Source: Rhizopus arrhizus (lineage: Eukaryota; Mucoromycota; Mucoromycetes; Mucorales; Rhizopodaceae). Taken from it: a stretch of 64,000 nucleotides of DNA. The stretch lies in contig JAKZZE010000001.1 of the NCBI GenBank assembly GCA_024220505.1, forward strand, positions 2,728,001-2,792,000. The letters run 5' to 3'. The translations under genes were made by a program, and so were the position numbers. The notes under the pieces were generated by a model. The model saw only the letters and a program-made list of their open reading frames with translations, did not search any database and had not been told where the DNA came from. Of the stretch, positions 19,501-30,345 are shown piece by piece (within the stretch, counting starts at the first letter, position 1; each line of letters begins with the position of its first letter).

Positions 19501-22500
19501 CAACAAGAAAGAGGAGGATAAAACTCACAACTCAGAATTAGACCAGAACGGCGACCATTTCTTGATTGCGGATCATTTGTTGAAATGCATCGAGTTATTG
19601 ACCGAATCAGAAGAAAAGGGATGCTATCGCTCGATATTTTATGAAGCGGGTAACAAGGCCAGAAGTTCTGGAGCTCACAAGATGGCCCTCGAATATTTCA
19701 AGGCCGCCATCGTTCTCATGGATCCCGACTGTTGGCAGTCTGAGCAGTACGCGACCACTCATTTCCTTTATACGAATGCTGTAGCGCTCAGTTGGGTCGT
19801 TGGCGAATATGACTTTACAGAAAAGTATCTGGACGTGATCTTTCAAAACACAACGGACCCCTTGGATCGTGTGGCTGCTTATCGTATCCAGTACAAGTAT
19901 CACTTTAGTCGTCAGATGCATTTAGAGGGCGCCATGGCCTTGCATGAATGTCTAAAGGAGCTGGACATCAAGGACTTCAAGTGGACTTATACAAGAACTG
20001 AACTGGATGAGGAATTTGAACGGGTGAAGGACCTGATTGATCAAAGGGGATTTGAAGAGATCAAGAAGGTGGAAGTGTGTGAGGATATCAAGCTGAAGGC
20101 GATCATGAGCGTACTTGAAGAAATGTAAGTTGAAGGGCGTAGAGTATAAACAGCTGAATGACCTTTTGTTCATTAGGTGTACTGTGGCTTACTGGCTCGG
20201 AAATCAAATCGAAATGTTTTACTTGGCAACCAAACTCGTTCATATCTCCATCGATCACGGTATCTCCCAAGTCTCGGGTGTTGCGTTGATCTTCATGGGC
20301 CTGGCCGCTGTCGAATGCTACGGACTGTTCACGTTTGGGGAAGAACTGGGTGCGGCCGGTATGTTCTTTACAGATAAATTTGGTAGCAATTACGAAAAGG
20401 GACGTGCGGGGGTCCTGTATGCAAACTTTTTGATGATGTGGAAGCATCATTACAGAGATCAGATACCCTGGTACAGATCCGCTCTCAAGTACTCTCTTTC
20501 CTCTGGGGATCGTATCTATGCCTCCTTTGCTCATCTACATGTCGCGATGTCCATGCTCTTCACCGGTGAAAATCTGTCTGATACACTGATCGAGGCCGAA
20601 AACTGTTTCAATGACATCCATGCCTGGTCTTCCTCTTCTGACTCCAACATACTCATCATGTCCGTCATTCGAACCATCAAGGCCCTCCAGGGACACACGT
20701 TCAACAGTTCGCCCGAACTGATCTTTGATGGCGAGGATGGATTTAACGATCAGCATTTTATCAGTGAGAGCTGTAAGCAGAGTTCGAATCCAAACGTGCC
20801 CATGAACTGGTATGATTCCTTCCGGATGCTTCCTCTCGTTCTCTATGGTCACTATGACCACGCGATCGCTGTCGGCTACATGTGTATTCAGGGTATTCAC
20901 TACCATCCCTGCCACCGACATACCCGTCTGATGCTCATGCTGCATTCTCTGGCCATCATTGAAAAGATCCGTTCGGAAGGATTGAAAGGTGAGGCGGTGG
21001 AGCTCTACATGGATCGTGTCCGTGCCAATCAAGAGATGCTCAAGGTCTGGGTGGATCATTCGGCCATCAATTGCAGTATGTGGTATACACTCGTTCAGGC
21101 AGAGATTGCCTCCTTGTCTGATGATATCAAGACATCCATCATGCTGTACGAAAGAGCCATCGACGAGGCAAGGCAAGGTGATTGGTATTTGGAATTGTGC
21201 ATCTGTCATGAATATGCGGGTGCGTTTTATGAACGCTTTGGTATGAAAAACACAGCCTACGGTCTCTTGAAGAAGGCCATCAGTCTCTACGTGCGTCACG
21301 GTTCCTATGGTAAGGCCAATCAGTTGACGACAAAGTACAGCTCCCTTTTAAGCGAGTTTGATGATGATCGTATCGAGTTGCATGACATTGGTATTCAGAC
21401 AGATCCGTTCCCCTTCTTGGGTCCTCAAGGTTCCTGGAGCACCTCTTCTTTAGGTCCCATCGCTGCCGTGAATGAACCGTTTGTGGCTGAAGTCATACCT
21501 CCTGTGACAACCGAGCAAACTCTGATGACATTAGATATTGTAAGTGAGAAATATATAAAAAGGCAGAGTGTTCATCTCCTTCTATAGTTGGATATGGCAT
21601 CGATCTTGAAGAGCTCTCAAGTGATTTCATCCGAGGTCAAATTTGACAGCTTGCTGAAATCAATGATGTCCATCATCTTGGAAAATTCCGGTGCAGATTG
21701 TGGGGCTATCATTGTCAAGGAAGAAAAGTATGGAATGTGTGCCTACGGTAGCCAGCAAGAGGGTGCAATGACCTTTGATCCACCACGTCCCTTGTCAGAT
21801 AAGGACAATTTGATCTCTAGCCGGGTTGTGAACCATACGATCAATACCAGCGAAAGTATCTTTATCCACAATGTTGAGCAGGACGCACGATTCGCGTTAG
21901 GATCCTGGTACGAAAAGACGGGCAACAAGTCTGTGATCTGTATGCCGATCGTTCACAAGGGTACCATGGTTGGATGCTTGTTTATTGAGGGTTCCATCGG
22001 TATCTTTACCCAGCGCCACATCACTGTCCTTAGTTTGCTTTGTCAACAGATGGGTATCTCGATCACCAACGCCTTCCTCTTTAAATCAGTACAGCGTGTG
22101 ACAAAGGCTAACATGCGCATGATCGAAATGCAAAAGAAGGCGCTTGAGGATGCCCGGAAGAGTAAAGAGGCCGCGATCAGAGCGACACGCTTACGAGAGA
22201 TCTTTTTGGCCAACATGAGTCATGAGATTCGAACGCCCTTCTCTGGATTTTACGGCATGATCTCTCTTTTGGCCGATACACAACTTGACCCTGAGCAGCG
22301 GGATCTGGTCAAGACCGCGAAGGAGTCCTGCGAGATGCTGCTGCAAATTATTGATGACCTGCTCAACTTTTCAAAGCTTCAGGCAGGTAAAGTGACCTTG
22401 GACCTGTCACCTATTGTGGTTGAAGACATCATTGCTGATGTGGTAGAGATGTTGATTGCTATGGCGATTCAAAAGAATATTAATATCGCTTATATCGTTG

Positions 22501-23996
22501 CACCTACTGTTCCCTCTGTGGTGATGGCTGATGGTAATCGTCTCAGACAGTAAAGTACCCATGCTTATTTATTTTATGCTTTAGCTAAACAATCTCTCTT
22601 AGAATTCTGATCAACTTGCTGGGTAATGCGATCAAATTTACACATGAAGGAGAGATACGCATCCAATGCTCTCTGGACAAATCCAAAAGAGAAAGCGATG
22701 ACCAAGCCTCGCTGCTCTTTGAGGTCATTGATACAGGTATCGGCATCAGCAACGAGCAACGCAAAGTGCTGTTTGAACCCTTTTCACAAGTCGACGGAAG
22801 CACCACACGTAAATACGGAGGCACAGGTCTTGGTCTCTCGATCTGCTTACAATTAGTTGAACTGATGGGCGGATCGATCGATGTCTCGAGTGTGCCCAAC
22901 AAGGGATCCAACTTTTTCTTTAGCATCCGTGTTTCCAACATGCGATCCCAACCCAACGGCAAAAATGTGCCGATGGAAGGGTACGTCGAAGAGCAAAAGG
23001 CACTGCTTCGCAACATAGCTCGATTCAAGGCGGTAGCTCTCAGTAAATATGATGCGACGATCCAGATGATTCGACACTTTTTGCCTGGTGTGCATGTGGA
23101 TGATGTGATGAACATTGAGGAATTTGAAAAGATGGTGAAACGGAATCATTATGATATTATCATCATCGGCTTGTTCATGAACCCTGAGAACCAGCAGATG
23201 CCCTCGACATGGCTTGAAGAAGCAAGTAAGGTGAATAAGGATGCTGTGGTCGTGATCATGAATTATCCAGCGGGTGGTGTGAATCAAAAGAGTCGATGGA
23301 TTGAACCGGTGTCAAGTCAACAGCTGGCATGTAAAACTGTACGTATGGCAGTGCCCATGAGGCGTATGAAGCTATTGAAAGCGATTGATGAGGCACTGAA
23401 CAAGACAGCATTGGCCAGTACAATGTTCAGTGCTAAAACAAAGCCTGATCCTTTGATTACGGATAAAGAGCGTGGTTTATATAGTCAAATGAACATTCTT
23501 ATTGCAGAAGGTGAAAACTAGGATGGATTTAAAAAAAAAAAAAAAAAAAAAACCTTATTTTTTCATTCGTATTTTCTTGTAGATAATCCTGTTGCTCAAA
23601 AGTTATTATTCAAGCAGTTGACTCGATTAGGATTTCATGTAGAATGTGCTAATAATGGATTGGAAGCTGTTGATGCCTGGATTAATCGTCCGACTGGATA
23701 CTTTAGCATGGCTTTCTTTGACCATCACATGCCAAAGGTAACAAATTATCATCCTCACTATTTTTTATTGAATGTGTTTATAGTGTGATGGAGTGGCGGC
23801 GACTAAAAGAATACGAGAGATAGAACGAGAAGAAGGCAAGGATGTGAGATTACCTATTGTGGCACTAACTGCGGATGTACAAGAAAGTGCAAGACAAATC
23901 TGTATCAAAGCTGGTATGGATGGATACCTTACAAAGCCATTAAATCAAAAAGTTCTTGCAGAGGCATTAAGATGTTATTGTTTACCACTTTCATAA
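16556..23996 (+). CDS. Hybrid histidine kinase with kinase-like head, ATPase, GAF, HK and receiver domains
   Basis: Eleven exons: 16556-16822, 16882-17531, 17577-17672, 17720-18177, 18230-19482, 19542-20124, 20177-21539, 21588-22549, 22603-23510, 23583-23737, 23784-23996. They encode about 2302 residues if one base is restored near 16726: an A5 run breaks the frame before PVIAKISGN. Domains are a protein-kinase-like head with HGEIK (about 172) in place of HRDLK and NFG (about 194) in place of DFG; a P-loop GPGGVGKST (about 470) with LFLDDIHLAD (about 611); a long helical region; GAF (about 1565-1715); phosphoacceptor MSHEIRTP (His about 1769); ATPase boxes NLLGNAIKFT, DTGIGI and GGTGLGLSI; and a receiver with AEDN, FFDHHMP (Asp about 2227) and LTKPL. 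This is the Mak/Phk/Chk1-like fungal class, which signals through the Ypd1-type phosphorelay in stress responses. Intron 17532-17576 starts with GC (AAG|GCAAGT). Confidence 0.9.
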
Positions 23997-24970
23997 ATAA
24001 TTAATAGAAGACTTTATTGTAAATAAATGTAAATTACCTTTTTTTTTTTTAACTGAAAGCAAATAAAAATATTCCTTTTTTCTTTTATATATGTTCTTGA
24101 TTAATGGATATCTTGAATGAGAGAAAGGTGGAAAGTGATTAAGGGGAGAGATGTCATGTGTCGATCTCTTCTGATTCCTATAGCAAGTGATGCATTAATT
24201 ATATTCAAATAAAAAATACGACAGTAAATAAAATCAAATTATGACGGATATCATCTTTATTCGTACGTTTTGAATGCGATCACTTTTTTTTTTCTTTGAT
24301 AGTTTTTTAATGCACATATTTAGTAAAGAGAATAATATCGTAAGGCTGGATTTATTTTTGTTTGTGAGAGTAAATATTCTGAGTTGAAAAGAGATTGACA
24401 TGCAGTACTTTGAAAGGAATCGTGTCACACAGTATGGTATTGCACCAGACCCACGAATAAGGTTATCATAAGCCGACCCCCCCCCAGCTTTCACCCTCTG
24501 AAAGCAGTTTTGGTTCATTTTAATTAAAGATAAAATTATCCTATAAAATTGCCAAGGTGAACATGTACGGCTTTTTTGTATTTTTTTGTTTAACTGGCTC
24601 AGCTTCTGTTGACATCTCTTTAAATATTTTTGTATGATAAAGACCTTCTTGTACTTTTTTTGCATCACAATCATTGGTGAGATGACAAACACAGGAAATA
24701 ATTATCTAATTTCTCTTGTGTATTTGAAACTAAACTTTGATCATTGTGGGTCAAGAGAGTCCTCTGACAGGTTGAGTATAACATTCCTTTCTGGATTTTT
24801 CGTCATGTATGACAGATTGTTCATTTATGTTGTTTACAGTCACAACGCTTGATATTTTATCTAGGATTATGCTTGAATATGTAATCATAGAATAAAAGAA
24901 GGATGCTTAATAACTTAAAAGCATAAAGTTCAAGATGTTTATTTTGATAAAAGTAAGCATGTGAAGTTTA
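23997..24970. other. Intergenic, nothing recognised
   Basis: Downstream of the histidine kinase. AT-rich with a C10 tract near 24478. A minus-strand frame of 152 codons (24234-24692) has skewed composition and no family I know. No RNA gene signature recognised. Confidence 0.45.
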
Positions 24971-25200
24971 GTATTTTATATCTTCTCCTTTGCTGTCAAT
25001 TACTCCTTGACAACGGTCTTTGATACTCACTGCAAGTTCAATACCCAACCTCTTCCACTCTATTAAAGTGTTTGCTTTAAATCTTTTCTATTAATAATAA
25101 AGGGTCCCAATCTCTTTTAGTCTCTTTCTCAAATCAGGTCAGTGCTCAAGATCCCGAATAGTATGTTCCTCTTTCCACTGCCTTGTGTACAAACCAGTAA
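24971..25200 (-). pseudogene. Tc1-like transposase remnant (N- and C-terminal scraps)
   Basis: The minus strand ends with WKRLGIELAVSIKDRCQGVI followed by DSKGEDIKY, resembling the Tc1 transposase C-terminus (SMP.RC.AVI..KG..TKY). Just upstream, after two stops, LEH*PDLRKRLKEIG resembles the N-terminal helix-turn-helix region. The catalytic core between them is gone. Too short for certainty. Confidence 0.45.
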
Positions 25201-25671
25201 GGCAGCTGATATCATCCTCGTGAAATCTAAGGACATGTTACTTTCTCTTTACCAATTCAGTCAATCAAAAGTGAAAATTCCGAGCCTAAAATGCTAATGA
25301 TTCAAAGTGGCACTGTTTTGGATTGCGTATGTATCTCTTTAAAAGGATTTGTGTTTATGTTTGAAATTGATTTTAATATCATCTTTGTGTAGGAACAGAG
25401 CATGATTCGTCACAGCTGAGTCTCTTTTCTTTTTACATTCAGCATTCCTTTCTAAAAATCATTGTCTATCTCGGTTATTGAGTACCAAATTGACTTTGTT
25501 ATTAATATAGCCTAAAGAGTTCATAAAGTGTTTTCCATAAATGTTTAATTAAAAATAAAATGTGAATCATTAAAAAACGTGTATTCAGTAACACACAGAT
25601 TTATAACTCATACTCCGGTGGGGAGAAACAAGATGATTTACACTGTTTATATTTGCTATTCACATATCCTA

Positions 25672-25710
<39 letters not shown>

Positions 25711-25795
25711 CTTTCTCCCCCTGTGACCCAAATGGTGTAAAAGAAGGACTTTTTTCTTCTTCTTTCTTTTGCTTATCTTTTTCTTTTTCATAAAC
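25201..25795. other. Intergenic upstream of Nvj2-like gene
   Basis: No gene seen. Ends in pyrimidine-rich DNA including the (TC)16 repeat, likely the promoter region of the gene at 25796. Confidence 0.5.
25677..25708 (+). repeat. (TC)16 microsatellite
   Basis: Uninterrupted TC dinucleotides about 90 bp before the start codon at 25796, followed by more CT-rich sequence. It may contribute to the promoter. Confidence 0.9.
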
Positions 25796-27382
25796 ATGAT
25801 TTCAAGTTCATTTATTTTTGGTTACTTTTTGGGTGGGATAACATTTATTCCTCTAGTTATTATCATTGCATACATTATTCATTTCATTACACGTCATTTT
25901 ACTTTTACTCCTATCATTAACACTATCGCAAATCAAGATCAAATCATTACTAATCAATCCTATAAAATTGGATGGCTTCAAGTACATAAAAACAAGATTA
26001 TAAAAGAAACATCCAGTATTGGTGATAGGGTTGTGTCATACATTTCAAGAAATAATAGTCAAATCGACAATCATTTGTATTATTCAGTATTAAAACATAA
26101 TATACTCTACCTGTATGACTCAGAAAAACAACTGGATTGTAAACAAGTAATCAATTTAACAAATCATAAAGTATCCATTCATCCACCTGGATTAACAGAC
26201 GCAGAACTATTTTCAAAACCACAGCATATTAAATTAGAAAACAGAGATAATACCATTACATATTATATTAATTGTGATCGATGCATAGATAAAGAAGACT
26301 GGTATTTTACATTGATTCGTGCCTCATCCAATTCAACAAGTCCAGACAAGACTCACTTTGATCAACCGGCCATGAACCACTTAATTAACATTGTACACAG
26401 CGACGAATATCAATTTCAAACTCAGTGGTTCAATGCACTCCTTGGCCGCCTCTTTCTCTCTGTTTATAAAACACAAGACATCCAACAGGCATTATATAAA
26501 AAAGTAGTTTCTAAACTGGACAAGATCAATGCCAAAAGACCCTCATTTCTGGGTGAAATCACAGTTCGGTCGGTGGATGCTGGTCATTCGATCCCTCGTA
26601 TCACACAACCCAAGTTACTCGGCATCAGTGCCTCGGGTGAGTTATCTGCTGAGGCTCACCTGCATTATGATGGCTGTGTTCGAATCGAGATTGAGACCGT
26701 GCTCGAGTGGAAATATTCCGATTTACTTCCGCCCTTTACTGTCGACATCATCTTGGCCATCACACTTGAAGAGATAGAAGGCAAGATCTTGTGTAAGGTC
26801 AAGGAGCATCCAACCAATCGGCTTTGGTATGCATTTCAAGATCAACCCAAGATCAAGTGGAAATTGGAACCTGTGGTTTGGGAAAAACGAGTGGGTTATT
26901 CGGTGGTGGTCAAGGCGATTGAAACAAAAATACAAGAATTTATTGCTGAAACCATGATCTTGCCTAATTTTGATGACATCGTCTTCTTTTCAACCAGTGG
27001 CATGGGTGGAATCTTTGAAGAAAGTGAGAACAGGTCGGTAAAGGAGAATGAAGAAGAAGAAAAGAAGCAAGACGAACATTTGTTGGTGACAGCAAGATCT
27101 TTACCAGAGTTACTTCAGCAACAACTTAGCGGCACAGAATCATGGTCATCTTCTTCTGATGAAGAAGAATGTATGTCACTCTGCTCAACCTCTCCTACAT
27201 CTACTCTGTTGGATGAACCACAGTTTGATATTCAAAGAAAGGAAACAGCAGTGCGGTTAAGAAAGTCTAGTTCATTAGCAGCATTATTAAATAGTAAATC
27301 ATCAGCATCTATAGCCATCAATGTATCACCAGCAACAGCACATAAAGAAAAGAAAGATTCAATAGATCAAAAGTCTATTTAA
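25796..27382 (+). CDS. NVJ2: Nvj2/TEX2-like lipid-transfer protein (TM, PH-like, SMP domain)
   Basis: Single exon, 528 residues from ATG 25796; an upstream in-frame TTG is not used. The N-terminus has an ER-type transmembrane anchor (FIFGYFLGGITFIPLVIIIA). Residues about 60-190 look like a PH domain (IGWLQVHKNKI ... DWYFTLIRA). Residues about 210-420 fit an SMP lipid-transfer domain: QWFNALLGRLFLSVYKT, ITVRSVDAGHSIPRI, LSAEAHLHYDGCVRIEIETV, PNFDDIVFFST. The acidic and Ser-rich tail looks disordered. Fungal Nvj2 acts at ER contact sites (ER-vacuole, ER-Golgi), moving ceramide or phospholipid. It converges on the Atg27-like gene with 29 bp between stop codons. A (TC)16 tract lies in its promoter region. 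Confidence 0.8.
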   Translation: MISSSFIFGYFLGGITFIPLVIIIAYIIHFITRHFTFTPIINTIANQDQIITNQSYKIGWLQVHKNKIIKETSSIGDRVVSYISRNNSQIDNHLYYSVLKHNILYLYDSEKQLDCKQVINLTNHKVSIHPPGLTDAELFSKPQHIKLENRDNTITYYINCDRCIDKEDWYFTLIRASSNSTSPDKTHFDQPAMNHLINIVHSDEYQFQTQWFNALLGRLFLSVYKTQDIQQALYKKVVSKLDKINAKRPSFLGEITVRSVDAGHSIPRITQPKLLGISASGELSAEAHLHYDGCVRIEIETVLEWKYSDLLPPFTVDIILAITLEEIEGKILCKVKEHPTNRLWYAFQDQPKIKWKLEPVVWEKRVGYSVVVKAIETKIQEFIAETMILPNFDDIVFFSTSGMGGIFEESENRSVKENEEEEKKQDEHLLVTARSLPELLQQQLSGTESWSSSSDEEECMSLCSTSPTSTLLDEPQFDIQRKETAVRLRKSSSLAALLNSKSSASIAINVSPATAHKEKKDSIDQKSI

Positions 27383-27411
27383 TCTAATAAAGTATGCATT
27401 CATTTATTTAT

Positions 27412-28785
27412 TTATACAGCAACATAACCTCCACTTCCTCGACGTCGCGACATAATCGAGTCAATTACATGAGCAATCAAATCCTATACAAAAATATTAT
27501 TAAAAGCTTCATTTTTTGTATTATTTTCTTACTCTAATGAGATATGGAAGATCAAGCCAAAAATCTATTATTCATTTTAAGTACATACATCTTTTGAATC
27601 GTGCTCTATTTTACCTCTGTGAGGAATAAGATCTAAACCTCTTGCATTATACACTTTCCAATTATAGATTGCACCACCAACGAAATATACAGCCAATAAA
27701 ATAAGAATTCTACAAGATCAAGCTATTAGGACTCTCTATGCTGTATCAACCTTAAACTTACATTGTGAAAAAAATGCTCACACCCGATTTGCCTTCCTTC
27801 CCAGTCTCTGGTTGTTCTCCCTTGTTCTCACCACCATTATTACCCTGATCGGGTTTCTTTTCTCCAGCATCATAACTATTGATCTGTTAATACCATCTTC
27901 ATCTTTTGCCTTTCTTTTCTAATATACTTTACGTGCAGGCAAATACAGTCTTCCAATGAACTGTCAGGACGTTGTTATGATTAGATACAATAGTAGGATC
28001 AGATGGCTTATTCTATCTAAATATTAGCATACATCATCCAATCATCCACACCTTCTTATTACCTCGCGTGATTGAGATGTGTCGCATTCTAATGTGACAA
28101 GTGCACTTGATCCATTGTCTCCACCAGATAAAACTAAAGAATATTGATATCCATCTATACATACAGACAAATAGAGAGAATAGTATTATTATTATTCTAT
28201 TGACATATCTGTGTCTTTTCTTACTATTTTTGCTATCTTCTTCTGGTTTAATTGATTTGAATTCAGGGTCAAGTTTTGATCTACTATAATAAGTCTCTGT
28301 TGTATACAGCACATAATTTTTTTTTTATATACTTTTCAAAATCACCAGCAATATTATGTACTTCTGCAATAAAGTCTTGTCCATTACGATTATAAACTAC
28401 TTTTTGGCAAACGTACTGCATTGTGTGTTATTCTTTACGTCACGACTTGTTACACATCAAACACTTACATCTCCTTTCTTACATTCTCCTTCTTCTTCTT
28501 TGGTAATCGAAAGAGGGTCACAAATATTGATTTGAGTGACAAATGACTTGGTTGTGGGAGGTGTACTTGAATTCTGATAGACAATAAAATCTCTTTTGAT
28601 ATGTAATGAGCAATTGTTGTTTATTGTTTGAATTAAACTTACTGATTTAATTTAGAAAGATCAAGCTCAAAAGGTTTATCTGCAATTGGTTTATAGCCAG
28701 TTTTACAATATTCTTGAACAGCAACCACTTTAGAGTAAAGTAGGCAAATACTAAATAATAACAAACAGCCTTTTTTCATTATCAT
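27412..28785 (-). CDS. ATG27: Atg27/MRH-domain type I membrane protein
   Basis: Ten exons, minus strand: 28785-28643, 28592-28469, 28415-28333, 28283-28225, 28154-28063, 28012-27933, 27875-27762, 27709-27615, 27564-27533, 27483-27412; 297 residues. It starts with a signal peptide (KKGCLLLFSICLLYSKVVAV). The lumenal part has the Cys pattern of a mannose-6-phosphate-receptor homology domain (EYCKTG, INICDPL, GECKKGD, YVCQKVVYN, LECD). One membrane helix (about FFTILILLAVYFVGGAIY) is followed by the family tail HRDFWLDLPYLIRD. The C-terminal YVAV resembles the tyrosine sorting signal of Atg27. Known role: cycling between Golgi, vacuole and Atg9 vesicles. The start could also be the ATG at 28779. 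Many introns are 44-67 nt, and several acceptors were picked to keep the protein in frame. Confidence 0.78.
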
Positions 28786-28792
28786 TATTATG

Positions 28793-28824
<32 letters not shown>
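28793..28824 (+). repeat. A32 tract
   Basis: Uninterrupted A run just upstream of the Atg27-like start codon; T-rich on the coding strand, like other promoters in this window. Confidence 0.9.
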
Positions 28825-28826
<2 letters not shown>

Positions 28827-28886
28827 AAATAAAAAAAAACGTCGAGATTTTTTTTTTATTATTTCGAAAGGGTTACACAGGTTCTG

Positions 28887-30345
28887 TTAGTCTTTATGAA
28901 GATGTTCTAATTCAGTCACTCTCTTATTCTTTGGCAATCCACCACCAGGTTGATTCCAAGATAAATAAGATTCATCTCCCAATTTTCTATGTAACGAATA
29001 AATAACTGGGTTCATCTACTATTATTACCACGTACCTTGGCTTAAAAATTTGTCTTAGACTAAACAGGATACCAATAAATATACAAATACCACCAATAGC
29101 CATGTAAGCAACACCCAAGTATGAATTACGACCTCCCAAGGATGTCGTGGTCGATAAAACCAGCCATTTGGTTCCACCATATTGAAGTGTATCAAAGTCT
29201 AGATCAAATCAGTAAGAAACACTTTATCATTTTATAACTTACTCATATCCATGCTAACTCTCCATCTTCCAGCCGTTAAATCACTTGTATCATTTCTACC
29301 CCACATCTTTCTAAAATCGGGCAACGCAGCCACATGCATCCAGACCATGAAATGTTCATCTTCAGACAAGTTGGGCGGAGGATGGTCGGCTGTGTATTGA
29401 CCATTTGGGTACCGGTTAGCCCAATTGGGTGGTGGTACGATGTCTGAGGTTGGATACTTTGTCTGTCCGTATTTTTGTTTATCTGATGGCCATGCAATGT
29501 TTTGCGAGCTCAAGACAAATGATTGTGAGGCATCATCCACTAGAGTGAAATTGGAGACCGTATCTACCTTGAACATTAGCGTTCGTGTAGATGCAAAGTA
29601 TGATATAAACTACCATTAAACATTGAATTGGCTATAAGTCCACATGGATAAATAACTTTTCCGGCATTTGAATAAGCTAAAGGGTCACAGTCTGTATGTA
29701 AAGTAGAGGATGATACGATATTGCCCTGTAATTGATCGGCGTCAAAGTTCTTGATGTACTGACGATGATTTTGATAAAAATTTGTTAATCTATAATACAT
29801 ATAAATAGGTCCCTTCATTGTCTTGGGCACTGTAAAGTCAAGTGTACAACGGGGAATATTCAAGCCATTTGGATTTCCCCAATTAGAATTTAAAAACGAA
29901 GACTCGTTTGAATAATGATAGGCTGGTGGTTCAATCTCGCTTATATTTAGCGTTTTATCGGATAATTCATAACTGTACAGTTCAGGTACCATGTAAACTG
30001 GATTTTCATATTCTCGACAATAACTATAATTAATCATAATTTCATCCACCTTATATCCTGTTAGTCTTCAGTTGCTTGTATATCTCATGTATTACCTTAT
30101 TGCTTGACCAATATAATAGTCCTCCTACTGGAAGAAATATGATACCAACAATAAAAAGTGCAGGTAATACATTTCGAGGAATCATCACTGGCTGCCAAGC
30201 TGGTAATTTTTGTTGTTGAAATGCTCCATCTGTTCTTGTGAGGTGAATATTATACTCTACTCATTTATCTATATTTATTACCACGAGGTCTTCGAGATTT
30301 CTTTTGCTCTTGGTCCGTTTGTTCACTGTTTTCTGTTTTTGTCAT
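28887..30345 (-). CDS. CDC50: Cdc50/Lem3 family, P4-ATPase (flippase) beta subunit
   Basis: Six exons, minus strand: 30345-30282, 30229-30096, 30049-29614, 29563-29243, 29198-29036, 28986-28887; 405 residues. A short Lys/Arg-rich cytosolic N-terminus is followed by QQQKLPAWQPVMIPRN and the first helix (VLPALFIVGIIFLPVGGLLY). The exoplasmic domain has the family motifs IYMYYRLTNFYQNHRQYI, CDPLAY, CGLIANSMFND and AGRWRVSM. Then come GGTKWLVLSTTTSLGGRN and the second helix (YLGVAYMAIGGICIFIGILF). Cdc50 proteins are obligatory subunits of type-IV P-ATPases that flip phosphatidylserine and phosphatidylethanolamine in Golgi, endosome and plasma membrane. The stop lies 101 bp before the start of the Atg27-like gene in the same direction. 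Confidence 0.9.

Noticed and set aside
20535..21299. Long minus-strand frame of 254 codons
   Set aside because: Shadow of the histidine kinase exon 20177-21539, which has continuous coding and matched splice sites.
24234..24692. Minus-strand frame of 152 codons
   Set aside because: Low-complexity ends, no splice or family evidence; not listed as a gene.
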